From Tritrichomonas musculus (lineage: Eukaryota > Parabasalia > Tritrichomonadida > Tritrichomonadidae), in the NCBI GenBank assembly GCA_039105265.1, contig JAPFFF010000012.1, positions 1,798,001-1,862,000 of the forward strand: a DNA stretch of 64,000 bases. The letters are read 5' to 3'. Below the pieces are notes generated by a model. That model saw only the letters and a list, made by a program, of their open reading frames with translations, did no database searches and was not told where the DNA came from. Positions 1 to 8,787 of the stretch are shown one piece after another. The translations under genes and the position numbers were made by a program. The first letter of the stretch is position 1. Each line of letters begins with the position of its first letter.

Positions 1-1594
1 AGAGATTTTGCAGCTCAGATATTCTATTATTTGCTATATCTACTGTATTTCCCAAAGAATTTAGAACAAAAAGATGAGACTCAATATTTTCTCCAATAAC
101 GACGCCAGAAGTCTGTATATTACAGTTTGTGTATAAAGTACTACATGCCTCATGTCTTGGTACGACAGAATAATACCCACATCCTGCTAGAAACTCAAAA
201 GTATTTCCTCCTTCTTTATACGAAACATCTGGTATCGGAAAAATTACTTCTTTGTCAGAGGGTATATAAAGTATCAGTCCATATGGAGGATTCCCAATAT
301 CTATTCGGCTATTGTAGTGGAAAGGAATATATTTATAACAATTTTCTGAAACAACTTTATAGCACGATTCTGACTCATAACTGCTATGAGAATACCCAAA
401 TTCAGAGGTATATTCTATTCCGTTTATATTTAGACTTGCCGAAAAATTGCATGACTCTTTCTTGGTACATTTCAGTAGAACACTCCAATATCCGTCTTTA
501 TCTTCGTATTTTGCCACTTCGCAATCGTTAAATGTACAAAGCCCTTTCTCAACAATGACTTCAAAAGGATTTTTGTCGGAATAATTGTGTATCCAATTCC
601 TTAGGACGTATCTATTTGTGTCGTTTTGCTCAATGAAAATTCCTTGATATGTATGTTTGAAGAACTCAGTTTCTCCTTTGATTGATTTGGAGCCAGGAAT
701 ATTGTATGACAAATTATTGCCGACCCATTCATTATTTTGCTTTGAGAGTTTGAAATCTGTACCAAATACCTCATCATGGAACTCAAAAGTTTGTCCATCT
801 AAGAGCTTGTCAAATTCTTCGGTTCCGGGAATATAGCCCCAATCAGCATAATAATATTGTTCATTTTCTGTAGTCCCAAACGACTTCATCTCATAGAAAT
901 TCGGTAAAGGAGAAGTATAAAGTTTGAGACAATTTTCTGCATCGACATTATTACATTTGATATTTATGAGGTTAGATTCCTTGTTTGAAATATATTGCTT
1001 CACTCTTCCTGTGAAATTTATTTTCATAAAACCAGAAGTAAAGAGGTCAAAAGGATTATCAAGAGATTCCTTACTCATATAAATTCGGGCGGATAATTCG
1101 TTTTCAATATAGGAAATTGCGTTATTTGAGTCAATTTTGGGATTCGTAAATTTGCCATTTTTTGCGTCTATTTTTGCTTCACCAAACGTTGAACAGTTTA
1201 TTGTAAAAACATTTCCTGAATAGTCAGACGGTATATCTATTTTGATTTTCAAAATATTGTATTCGCCTGTTTCGCAGGAGTCATCGGAGATGTCGTCATT
1301 TTCTGCTTTCGACAAGGAGTTTAAATCAAGGGAATAGGCGTCAAGACCATCCTCATATGATAATTCATTAACTGAGCCAGGGGACATTTCCAAAGAGGTT
1401 ATTCGTTCTTCATGATTAATGAGCTGAGATTTCAGAGAGATTCCTCCCAAATTTATATCTCCTCCAACGGTCAAATCTTGTTCGATATCAGCTGTTTTGG
1501 CGCTTATTTCATCACAATTTATTGAGGAAGGATTCTTTGAGCCGCCTATAAATGCACCGTCTAAAGCGTTCTGTTTAGTCAGTATTGCTGTCAT
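1..1594 (-). CDS. Fiber-like structural protein of Maverick A, 5' part, runs off the window
   Basis: The minus-strand frame starts at the ATG complementary to 1592-1594 and stays open to the window edge. It is the counterpart of 32675-35056 in Maverick B and nearly identical, apart from about ten extra in-frame residues near residue 100. The start (MTAILTKQNALDGAF) is followed by a heptad-rich stretch near residues 50-70, then beta-rich domains of the kind seen in receptor-binding fibers. It also resembles the giant fibers of elements C and D around an aromatic FKxTE-CFG...WDGxxW-type domain. The role in virion attachment is inferred from this repeat and coiled-coil architecture. It is divergent from the short penton-like gene at 1609, sharing a compact promoter region. 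Confidence 0.75.
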   Translation of the reverse strand, partial: MTAILTKQNALDGAFIGGSKNPSSINCDEISAKTADIEQDLTVGGDINLGGISLKSQLINHEERITSLEMSPGSVNELSYEDGLDAYSLDLNSLSKAENDDISDDSCETGEYNILKIKIDIPSDYSGNVFTINCSTFGEAKIDAKNGKFTNPKIDSNNAISYIENELSARIYMSKESLDNPFDLFTSGFMKINFTGRVKQYISNKESNLINIKCNNVDAENCLKLYTSPLPNFYEMKSFGTTENEQYYYADWGYIPGTEEFDKLLDGQTFEFHDEVFGTDFKLSKQNNEWVGNNLSYNIPGSKSIKGETEFFKHTYQGIFIEQNDTNRYVLRNWIHNYSDKNPFEVIVEKGLCTFNDCEVAKYEDKDGYWSVLLKCTKKESCNFSASLNINGIEYTSEFGYSHSSYESESCYKVVSENCYKYIPFHYNSRIDIGNPPYGLILYIPSDKEVIFPIPDVSYKEGGNTFEFLAGCGYYSVVPRHEACSTLYTNCNIQTSGVVIGENIESHLFVLNSLGNTVDIANNRISELQNL

Positions 1595-1608
1595 TTATTT
1601 AGTATTAA

Positions 1609-1941
1609 ATGCCCAAGACATACTTCATTACCAAGAAATACAACAATATTTTGCCCTCAGAATTCACAAATTCCTTGAATAAACGATATATTTCCTTCCA
1701 ATATTGTCGAGCCACCTGTAATGGATATCTGGACGGAGAAACAGAAATGCACGCTTCATTTATTCAAAGAGATAAGTACGAAGATTCTCTTGTCTGGTAA
1801 TCCAATTTGACTCCTCCGGACGATAATAGGAAATACGAATTTGTCGGGACAAAAAGAGAGTTTAAGATATGGTTCACAGACGCAGAAGGGAACGAAAAAA
1901 AGCCTGACAACTTCACTGTTTTCTTGAAGTTGGAATACTGA
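1609..1941 (+). pseudogene. Short penton-like gene of Maverick A
   Basis: About 110 codons conserved almost base for base with 35110-35442 in Maverick B. The start is MPKTYFITKKYNN, at an ATG just after a divergent promoter. The C-terminal end (FKIWFTDAEGNE then FTVFLKLEY) resembles the closing strands of penton or minor-capsid-like proteins in Polintons, which often end in a WxTDxxG...L/F pattern. That assignment is an inference from the pattern only. The gene looks interrupted once, in the same way in both copies, so it was probably already in this state in their common ancestor or is expressed in an unusual way. Confidence 0.5.
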
Positions 1942-2033
1942 TGAAATCAGCATTGAGCTGGCACAAATATTGAGTAGGTGTAAAAAAATATTTTTTTACT
2001 GTTTTTTTATTCGTACGGACAATGTCCCTAGGC

Positions 2034-3923
2034 TTAAGCGTAGCCTGATGGAACGCCAGTCTGATAATATTCGACTCCATTAACGCTCCAAGTAAAGTAT
2101 GTATCAGAACAAATCCAGGCTTCTGGTGACGGAGGATGCATGTTGGGATATTCTGGGTCGGGAATAAAGTATGTGTCATCATCGCCACGATACATTGGCT
2201 GACCTCTGAACGTAACGGTTATTGAAGTACTTCCAGTATCTATTCCGTCAAATACATAACCAGCATTGCTCCTTTCAAGTTGGAAGTTTATACCAAAAGA
2301 TGTTCCGTCTGAGCGGCAATTTGTATATCTTTTTCCTGTTGCTGGGTCGTTTAATGGCTGTGTGAAAGAGTCTTCAAATTCTTGTGTGGCTTCTAAGGCT
2401 CCATCTAGTTCGTTTGCGATAAGCTGATGTTGATAAAATCTTGCAGCACAAGTATTGGCAAATACTGTGTCTGGATATGTTCTTTTATTGACTACAAGCT
2501 GGACATTTTGAAACATAACATTGTCGAAACAAGTAATGTCAGCAGGAGATTTTGGAAACATCATCGTGATATTTGTCGCATTTCTCAATGGAATTGACTT
2601 ACTGATTTCGAGACCGTTTACTTTGGCTGTTCCTTCGAATATTTCTCTTGTCAGTTCCTGAGATGGAATCAATAAAGGAGTCTGTAATTCTCTGACAAGT
2701 CCTTGATAAACATCTGGTTTGAGACCAAAACCTGCCAAATTTGAACGACCTAATTGAATAGTTCCTCCAAGGACATCTAAAGTAATTTTCTCTGTTTTGA
2801 GATTAATATTCTCTGATTTTGTTGAGGCAAGTAAGGCGCCTTTCAATTCACTTTTGATAATTTTGACAGTATCTCCTGGATCCAATGGTTTGTCTGGATT
2901 AGCTGCTGCGATTAATTCTGCAAATTCTTTTTTATTGACATCATCTCTTGAAACTCCATATTTTGTAAATTCTTCGTTAGTATATCCGAAATCAATTGTT
3001 GGATGTTCCAAAACATCGTCATCATATACATTTGCTCCTTTGTATCTTTGGTACTCGATATGAAGTTTTTGGGAAGGAGTTGGTTTGGCAGAATAATGAG
3101 AAACAATAACAGATGGACGGCCTATTTGTGTGAATTTTCTTGAGATTGGGATGACAGCAGGCATTTCTTCGGCAATTTCTTTGTCTTCCAAAAATTGTAG
3201 AGTTTCCTTAACGATATTTGGATTGATTTGTGCCCAGACAAGAGCGCGTAAAGATGTTTTGACCTCTTCTTCTATCTCTCCACAAATTGCGTTTGGATAT
3301 AACTGCCATGCCTGAAGAGCCAGTTGGTCGACAAATGGGATGGTTAATTCAATGGTAAATTTATGTGGTTGTCCATCAGCAATATCCTTTAAATCGACAT
3401 AACAACCGCAAACAGATGGGGAGAATTGACTGACATTTTCCCAAGTTGAATGAGAATATTTTGATGTTGCTTTTGCATCACGAGGTTTGATGGAGTTATA
3501 GGCGAAAGATTCTCTTTGGAGTTCGTCTTGTCGATATGCGCCTAAGAGTTTATCATTTATCCAGAAGCGACAATCTTCATAAAATTCTACAGCATTCTTG
3601 AATCCGACAAATATTTTCATCAATCCATTTGTATCTGCAGATACGTCAATGGGCTGGGACAATTTAATGATGAAATCAAGGAGAATTGTGGTAAAAGACT
3701 TCTCAATTTGGGTGATTGTATGGCCGGAATGAGATAATTTGATACGTGTTTTTGTGCCGACTGGGAGTGGGGCGTCTTTGTCTTTGAACTCTTCCATGAC
3801 GAAAGAAAATGTATTATCTCCTCCATTTCTTTGAATGAGATTTCGTAATTTTGACTGGAAAAATGAGAGAACATCGCCTTCATCATTTCCTAAATTTTTG
3901 GTATGTGCGTTGTAGTAGGTCAT
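2034..3923 (-). CDS. Major capsid protein, double jelly-roll (Maverick A)
   Basis: A 629-aa protein starting MTYYNAQ/HTKNLGND, almost identical to 36260-38170 in B except for the last residues. Length, the position beside the packaging ATPase cluster, and the block FVGFKNAVEFYEDCRFWINDKL followed by beta-rich sequence fit the Polinton double jelly-roll major capsid protein. Trimers of this protein form the hexagonal capsomers of the shell. The start is supported by an Inr-like TCATTTTTATATTAAATCAAATG directly upstream on the minus strand. It is divergent from the small gene at 3994, so the two probably share promoter DNA. The family assignment rests on the pattern and context; a profile search would settle it. 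Confidence 0.8.
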   Translation of the reverse strand: MTYYNAHTKNLGNDEGDVLSFFQSKLRNLIQRNGGDNTFSFVMEEFKDKDAPLPVGTKTRIKLSHSGHTITQIEKSFTTILLDFIIKLSQPIDVSADTNGLMKIFVGFKNAVEFYEDCRFWINDKLLGAYRQDELQRESFAYNSIKPRDAKATSKYSHSTWENVSQFSPSVCGCYVDLKDIADGQPHKFTIELTIPFVDQLALQAWQLYPNAICGEIEEEVKTSLRALVWAQINPNIVKETLQFLEDKEIAEEMPAVIPISRKFTQIGRPSVIVSHYSAKPTPSQKLHIEYQRYKGANVYDDDVLEHPTIDFGYTNEEFTKYGVSRDDVNKKEFAELIAAANPDKPLDPGDTVKIIKSELKGALLASTKSENINLKTEKITLDVLGGTIQLGRSNLAGFGLKPDVYQGLVRELQTPLLIPSQELTREIFEGTAKVNGLEISKSIPLRNATNITMMFPKSPADITCFDNVMFQNVQLVVNKRTYPDTVFANTCAARFYQHQLIANELDGALEATQEFEDSFTQPLNDPATGKRYTNCRSDGTSFGINFQLERSNAGYVFDGIDTGSTSITVTFRGQPMYRGDDDTYFIPDPEYPNMHPPSPEAWICSDTYFTWSVNGVEYYQTGVPSGYA

Positions 3924-3993
3924 TTGATTTAATATAAAAATGACAATAAAGGAGTTGTAAAGTTTGTTATATGAACATTTTACTTAAAAGGAA
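3924..3993. promoter_or_regulatory. Bidirectional promoter between capsid and small gene
   Basis: Seventy bases separate two divergent start codons. On the minus strand TCATTTTTA lies about 15 bases before the capsid ATG; on the plus strand ACATTTTACTTAAAAGG lies just before the ATG at 3994. Both resemble the trichomonad initiator (TCA-pyrimidine-T-W). The same arrangement is kept in Maverick B at 38171-38240. Confidence 0.5.
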
Positions 3994-4302
3994 ATGGCAT
4001 TCGGAAGTTGGTTTAAAAACATCATTAACGGAGCAAAAAACGTAATCGGAAAAGCATTACCGGTACTGAAAAAAGGTGCTGAAATTGTGTCAAAAGTCGC
4101 TCCAGTACTAAGCGGGGCGATAGGCGGACCTGTAGGAAATGTAATCAATAAAATAGGCGATTATGCAGGAAAATTTGCTGGAGGGAATAAGGCGTTGGGA
4201 GTAAACGGCGCAGGTATAAGAAAGACAAATAATAGTTGGTCTCAACCTATTACAGGGCCATCAACTAATCCAGGAAGATTTGATATTCCTTTGTTGAAAT
4301 GA
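3994..4302 (+). CDS. Small glycine-rich amphipathic protein, possible minor capsid or membrane-active protein
   Basis: A 102-aa protein with an amphipathic N-terminal helix (GSWFKNIINGAKNVIGK), a second hydrophobic and glycine-rich stretch (residues about 30-75) and a proline/asparagine tail. Small proteins of this make-up beside the capsid gene are common in adenovirus-related lineages, where the amphipathic helix acts on endosomal membranes (protein VI type). I infer a similar role; there is no sequence motif that proves it. The leader AAAAGGAAATG is repeated before the next gene (4344), suggesting coordinated expression. Maverick B has a decayed copy at 38241. Confidence 0.5.
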   Translation: MAFGSWFKNIINGAKNVIGKALPVLKKGAEIVSKVAPVLSGAIGGPVGNVINKIGDYAGKFAGGNKALGVNGAGIRKTNNSWSQPITGPSTNPGRFDIPLLK

Positions 4303-4343
4303 GTAAAAGAGAATGATATTAAGTGATTTTTATTGAAAAGGAA

Positions 4344-4736
4344 ATGAACGATATCAAAGTAATTGAACCAATCTCAAAGCATACGAAAGAGTTTGATACA
4401 GTTGATGAATTCAATTTATACTATAACAAGAATAAAGAAGAGATGGATAAACTTACGACGCATAAACTCAATAAATTATATCTCATAAAAGGGTATCGAA
4501 TAACGAGAATCAAGAATTTGTTGAGCCTCAAAAAAATTAAGCAAAATTCACGATATGAAATTGACCTTGGCAACGAGCTAGATGAACTAAAAAAAGAGAT
4601 ACAATATATTCGCGAAATAGCGAAGTTGGTAGAACCAATGAAAGAGACAATAAATAACATCATACATTTCTTAAATCCTCAGACTGATATAGAAGTTTCT
4701 CCTCCCTCTGATACCTGTACAATTAGGCAGGAATGA
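4344..4736 (+). CDS. Conserved Maverick protein with charged coiled-coil segment
   Basis: About 130 residues. I chose the ATG at 4344 because it follows AAAAGGAAATG, the same leader as the gene at 3994, and because the counterpart in B (38587) starts at the same place. The N-terminal half holds a compact basic block (THKLNKLYLIKGYRITRIKN), a pattern that recurs in virus-like elements. The second half is a lysine/glutamate coiled coil ending in a helical ETINNIIHFLN segment. The 3' end overlaps the convergent packaging ATPase gene by 58 bases. Function unknown. Confidence 0.55.
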   Translation: MNDIKVIEPISKHTKEFDTVDEFNLYYNKNKEEMDKLTTHKLNKLYLIKGYRITRIKNLLSLKKIKQNSRYEIDLGNELDELKKEIQYIREIAKLVEPMKETINNIIHFLNPQTDIEVSPPSDTCTIRQE

Positions 4737-5494
4737 GAATCTGGATTGTAATTTTTTTCTTCAGACAATTGCCTGTACAAATTGTAGAACTCCTCAAAGT
4801 CCAAATTACTTGCTGATTGGGAATAAATATAGTGAAGCTGTTGACGGTTGAAGCAAGGAAAAACGAACAAAGTTGTAATCTCATTTTTGATATGTGGTTT
4901 GATGCCTTTCCATCCTTGAATCAATAAAAAGTAGGAAATATTTGTGTGTCGGCATCTTCGGAGCTGTTGGAAGAAAAACGATTCTTCGGACGAAAATAGT
5001 TTGTTGTTTGAAATATCATCGAAAAGTATCAACGTATGGAGGAAATCTTTACTGAAATCAGTAATGTGAAGGACCTTGAACATATCATTTTTTTGTCCAT
5101 CATCTAATCGTTCCTCCAATCCTTCTCGCTTAACAAGATAGTAGAGGTTTTTTGCAGCAATTAATTCAGTGATAAAATCGACAGCCATCTTCTCGGAAAC
5201 GGTAATATAGGGTATTTTGATGAGGTGTTTGAGAGATTGGAAACTCCTATCGTTTTCGTCACCATTTTTCGTGATATAGATTAGTAAGGAGTGTGATTTT
5301 ATTAATCCTATTTTAATGATTTCTTGGAGAGCGATGACGGTTTTTCCAGAATTTTGTTTCCCGACAATTACATTTACAGAGTTATATTTTATATGAATAT
5401 CATCGTGAATTGGCTCGATTAAAGCACCCGATAAATTGTTTGCGTTTTGTTTCAGAGTTTCTGAGACAATAGAATTAATTACTTTTAAACTCAT
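4679..5494 (-). CDS. Genome-packaging ATPase, FtsK/HerA (A32-like) type
   Basis: A 271-aa P-loop ATPase. The Walker A motif GKQNSGKT is at residues 45-52, the Walker B TLILFDD ends at D159-D160, and a downstream RRCRHTNISYFLLIQ segment fits the sensor region of A32-like packaging ATPases. The enzyme pumps the element's DNA into a preformed capsid, using ATP. It is nearly identical to 38867-39700 in Maverick B. On the minus strand TCACTTATTTTTTTGCAG upstream of the ATG is Inr-like. It lies in the virion gene cluster next to the ~700-aa gene, as expected for morphogenesis genes. Confidence 0.88.
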   Translation of the reverse strand: MSLKVINSIVSETLKQNANNLSGALIEPIHDDIHIKYNSVNVIVGKQNSGKTVIALQEIIKIGLIKSHSLLIYITKNGDENDRSFQSLKHLIKIPYITVSEKMAVDFITELIAAKNLYYLVKREGLEERLDDGQKNDMFKVLHITDFSKDFLHTLILFDDISNNKLFSSEESFFFQQLRRCRHTNISYFLLIQGWKGIKPHIKNEITTLFVFPCFNRQQLHYIYSQSASNLDFEEFYNLYRQLSEEKNYNPDSHSCLIVQVSEGGETSISV

Positions 5495-5543
5495 TTACTT
5501 CCCAAAAGACTGCAAAAAAATAAGTGAAGATTTATTGGAATTT

Positions 5544-7628
5544 TTATGCATGGAGTCGTGCAGCAGCTTCGTCATCATTAGACCAAACATCATGATCGTC
5601 CCAATTGCCTTGACCTTCTTGAGTCCATTGATTGTCAGGATGATTTTGTTCTAAATAATCGAAATCGTCAATTTCGGGTGGTTGTTGGTCGTGTCCTTCG
5701 AATATTTCTGGTTTCTGTAATGGTGCTGCTGCGTGGAGAATAGCAAATTTGGCATGATTAGCAATGTGGTTTGAAAAGGTTTTTCTCTGTTGTTCATTAT
5801 GACCATCTCTTACGTAGAGAGTGTGGGCTATAAAATCACTGACAAGATCATCAATTAGTTGTTTGTTCTTTTTCTTCAATTTATCGAAATCTTTACTATT
5901 TGGATCGATATTGTTATATCCGGACCTTACTATAAAATCATGTATAATATAATAATTCCACATCATAGCACATGCCTTACTGTAAATCTGCATCTTGTAT
6001 TTGCTAAGTGGTTTTTCTGTTATGTTTCCGATAGAGTTGTTGGCGATTAATTTAGCGATTGCGTGATCGAACGCCTTTCTGAAAATAAAGTATTCGAATC
6101 TCCTGTATGAAGTCATTCTCTTGTTAGATGGTTTCTTATAGCCTCTATGATCGTAATTTCGCCATGCTTCTGGTACTGTCCATCCTTCCATATTGCCTTT
6201 CATGTATGGGTTTGTATTATCGACGTCAAAATGACCGCCAAATAAGTTATTAGTATATTCTCTTGCTCTCTTAAATCCTGATTCTTTTCGGTCCTCTCTT
6301 GTGGGATATTGATTGTAGAAACCATATCGCATTGGCCAGTCGGATTTTGTTGTTGTATATCCATTTACATAGACGTACTTATTGTTGGCGTTTCTGATGG
6401 CGACATCAGGGATATTATCTCCGTTTATATCTGCGTGGACAAGAGTCCATGGACTATGTGGTGATTTCTCATTGCGTTTCTCAACCATTCTCTGTGCTCC
6501 TTGTGGAGAAATTGCTTGTGCGACACGTTTTATATCCTTTTTGAGTCTTAATACTATGTGTTCCAAAGCTTCCATTCCGTCTTTATTACGCGCTCCTGAA
6601 AAACCGTGTCTAGATGGTAAATCTTTATACAAATTAGCAATTTCATATAAAGCTACTTCAGGACGTGGATCTAAACTTTGACGAGAAGTTTGTTGTTGTT
6701 GTTGTTGGACGGATAGATTGTACTTCAGAATTAAAGCGTTAATTAATTGTTCTACATCTTGGTTGTTTATATTTTGTTGTTGTGTCATTTGATTTTGAAA
6801 TAAAATTGTATTATCGTTGTTGTTATTTTGAGGTGTTGGCAGCTCTGTTGACCCTAACTCCGTTAGTGGAGGTGTTTGAGGTGTTGAAGGAGGTCTTCTC
6901 AATTTGTTTAAGGGATTTAATTCCGGAAAAGTCTCTGCTGCTCCAAATCTAAAGAAAGGTCCAGCAACTTCGTTGACTCCTGCTCTGCTGGCGGAATGCT
7001 CTTGAGGTTCCCTATGTGAAGTTTCTGGAGGAAAAGGGGGAGGACTTGATGGAGGGACAGAAGGAATTTCACTATGTGAATATACTCTTTCTACGAAATG
7101 TTGAAGACTTTCTGGATAAATACGTCTGACATATTTATGATGAATGTTGTCATATGTGGTAAAGTTATGAGAATCGAGTATAGATATAGCATTTCGAATA
7201 ATATTTCTTGGAAAAGCTTTTTTCCTATACTTTTCTAAGACCCTTCTGTCAATGCTATTGGATAATTCGTCATAAAATGGGGCTGTATTTTGAATCCATT
7301 TACTGAACATGTAGTCAGTTGTGTCTTTAAAATCAATGTTATAATCTAAGGTTCGATCTACTTTATACTCTTCTTGAACCCTTTCAATGAAATGATTTAT
7401 TGAATTTTCATTTACCATATTTCCTTCATGAAAACCAAAACTGAATTCATTAAGAGGTTCTATTAAACGACTGGCATATGATTCAGCCTTAAGTAAATAT
7501 CCACCTGCCGTAGTAGCAATATTGAATCCCAGTTCATTGTTGAGTCTATTACAATATCCTAATAATTTTTGCGTGTTATTGCCTTGTAATACTTGTCCTG
7601 CTTTGAGTATTGCATTTGTTTTACTCAT
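5544..7628 (-). CDS. ~695-aa Maverick structural-type protein with DxNGDxxPD motif
   Basis: I prefer the start MSKTNAILKAG at 7628, because it follows AAATCAAATG, the same leader as the capsid gene. A longer frame begins at 7667 but overlaps the upstream gene. The protein has a helical N-terminal half, a proline- and glutamine-rich linker, then a block HADINGDNIPDVAI followed by VNGYTTTKSDWPMRYGFY and a helical C-terminal part with an acidic tail. DxNxDxxPD resembles calcium-binding loops and is found in structural proteins of Polinton-like viruses. I infer a virion role; function is unproven. The copy in B (39745-41757) has the same layout but is only about half identical, in contrast to the genes on both sides. 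Confidence 0.65.
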   Translation of the reverse strand: MSKTNAILKAGQVLQGNNTQKLLGYCNRLNNELGFNIATTAGGYLLKAESYASRLIEPLNEFSFGFHEGNMVNENSINHFIERVQEEYKVDRTLDYNIDFKDTTDYMFSKWIQNTAPFYDELSNSIDRRVLEKYRKKAFPRNIIRNAISILDSHNFTTYDNIHHKYVRRIYPESLQHFVERVYSHSEIPSVPPSSPPPFPPETSHREPQEHSASRAGVNEVAGPFFRFGAAETFPELNPLNKLRRPPSTPQTPPLTELGSTELPTPQNNNNDNTILFQNQMTQQQNINNQDVEQLINALILKYNLSVQQQQQQTSRQSLDPRPEVALYEIANLYKDLPSRHGFSGARNKDGMEALEHIVLRLKKDIKRVAQAISPQGAQRMVEKRNEKSPHSPWTLVHADINGDNIPDVAIRNANNKYVYVNGYTTTKSDWPMRYGFYNQYPTREDRKESGFKRAREYTNNLFGGHFDVDNTNPYMKGNMEGWTVPEAWRNYDHRGYKKPSNKRMTSYRRFEYFIFRKAFDHAIAKLIANNSIGNITEKPLSKYKMQIYSKACAMMWNYYIIHDFIVRSGYNNIDPNSKDFDKLKKKNKQLIDDLVSDFIAHTLYVRDGHNEQQRKTFSNHIANHAKFAILHAAAPLQKPEIFEGHDQQPPEIDDFDYLEQNHPDNQWTQEGQGNWDDHDVWSNDDEAAARLHA

Positions 7629-7654
7629 TTGATTTACAAAAAAATAAGGGCTGT

Positions 7655-8170
7655 TTATATGCCACATTCCTTGATAAATCTACCATAATCCTTGTTTAGA
7701 CCGGTACAATTAGGACGATTTGACTTAATTCTAGTATCTATTTCGTCAATCAAAAAGCCTGCGTCATATTGAAACATCTGGTGGTATTCAATCTCTTTGT
7801 TATCCTTAGTTGTAAATTTCTTTGGTTCCCTTACAATAACTACGTCCTGTATCTTGTTTTTTCCGTTCTTTGCTGTGTCGATTGAGTAGTGGCTTCCCTT
7901 CTTGTTAAAGCAAAGATATACCTTCTCACAGTCAAATAACTCACATAATTCTTTGTATAGAAACTGTTGATTCTTATAAATTGAGACGACTAAGGGTCTG
8001 CAAACTATTCTATTAGCGTTAAATTTGTCAGGAAAGAGATACTCTTTGTCGATGATGATGTAGAATTCATAGGCTGAATCGATGGCGGGGTCCTTCTCTT
8101 TATTGGCCTCAATATATTCTTCCAATTTTTCACACAATTTATTGACAGATAAATAAAGTGGCTTCGTCAT
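7655..8170 (-). CDS. ~171-aa conserved Maverick protein next to the inverted repeat
   Basis: The start MTKPLYLSVNKLCEKL at 8170 (or two codons upstream at 8176) follows CCAATGCAAATG, which matches leaders used by other genes here. I do not recognise the family. It is an alpha/beta-looking protein with YEFYIIIDKEYLFPDKF and VVSIYKNQQFLYKELCELF segments and no visible catalytic motif. It is the outermost gene, reading away from the terminal inverted repeat that starts about 14 bases upstream. Its counterpart in B (41726-42246) is nearly identical in sequence but looks broken. Confidence 0.6.
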   Translation of the reverse strand: MTKPLYLSVNKLCEKLEEYIEANKEKDPAIDSAYEFYIIIDKEYLFPDKFNANRIVCRPLVVSIYKNQQFLYKELCELFDCEKVYLCFNKKGSHYSIDTAKNGKNKIQDVVIVREPKKFTTKDNKEIEYHQMFQYDAGFLIDEIDTRIKSNRPNCTGLNKDYGRFIKECGI

Positions 8171-8183
8171 TTGCATTGGGGAT

Positions 8184-8462
8184 AAAAAATATTTTTTTCA
8201 AAAAAGTTGAAACAACTCGTTAGTCCTAAAATCAGGACTTTATTAGCGAGTATGACAAACATCTTTTTGAACCCAAATTGTTGAGTGAAAATAGGGGGGT
8301 CAAGTATGGGGATACTTAAGAAGTTGTTGGACGACTTTTTGAGTCAAAAAAGGGCTAAAATGAGGTGTTTGAGACCAAAAAAGTGCCCAAAATAAGGTGT
8401 TTTCAAAGGGTTTGTCAGGAGTTTGGGACGAAGTCCTAAAATCATGACAAACATATACTACT
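8184..8462. repeat. Right terminal inverted repeat of Maverick A
   Basis: It ends CATATACTACT and matches both ~276-bp inverted repeats of Maverick B (23960-24234 and 42260-42536), but with clearly more differences than the B repeats show between themselves. It marks the right end of element A. Confidence 0.9.
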
Positions 8463-8787
8463 TATTGATCAATAAAAAATAAATATCCTGGAATAAATAA
8501 CAAATGTTTGAAAAATAGATTCGACTAATAAATTCCTTTGAATAAATCTATTCCAGCATATTAATTTCCTTTGAATCTATTAAAAAAGAGGCAAATTAAG
8601 TAAAAAATAATTAAAATGTTTAGTAACTTTTTTAATAAGATAAAAAATAAAAAATAAATTGAAATTTACCTAATTTGACCTTTATGCTATTGTTCCCAAT
8701 TTTTTAAAAATTTAAATATCTTTAAAATTATAATAAAAATAATAAAAAATAAATAATAAATAAAATTTAATAATTAATATGTTTTTA
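8463..8787. other. AT-rich spacer
   Basis: No gene seen. It contains an imperfect inverted repeat, AGGCAAATTAAGTAAA near 8589 against TTTACCTAATTTGACCT near 8667, which may be a small foldback relic. Confidence 0.4.

Larger units (their letters stand above)
1..8462. mobile_element. Maverick/Polinton A, right-hand part
   Basis: This is the right-hand part of a Maverick that begins outside the window. Base 1 corresponds to about base 33493 of the complete copy B, and from there gene order and orientation match B up to the terminal inverted repeat ending at 8462. The parts are a fiber-like gene, a penton-like gene, the major capsid gene, two short genes, the packaging ATPase, a ~700-aa gene, a ~170-aa gene and the inverted repeat. 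It lacks the KilA-N gene that B has between the penton-like and capsid genes. Its inverted repeat is more diverged than the two in B, so it is probably an older or separate insertion. Most frames are open, with about one break in the visible part. The bases after 8462 (TATTGA) could be the target duplication, but the left flank is not visible. Confidence 0.9.

Noticed and set aside
127-531. 134-aa plus-strand frame repeated at 33619-34023 with near-identical sequence
   Set aside because: It lies antisense inside the fiber genes of both Mavericks. Its conservation reflects the near-identity of the two copies, and it shows no leader or recognisable domain.
2797-3315. Plus-strand frames (88 and 61 aa) repeated in the B capsid region
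   Set aside because: Antisense shadows of the capsid gene, conserved only because the capsid is.
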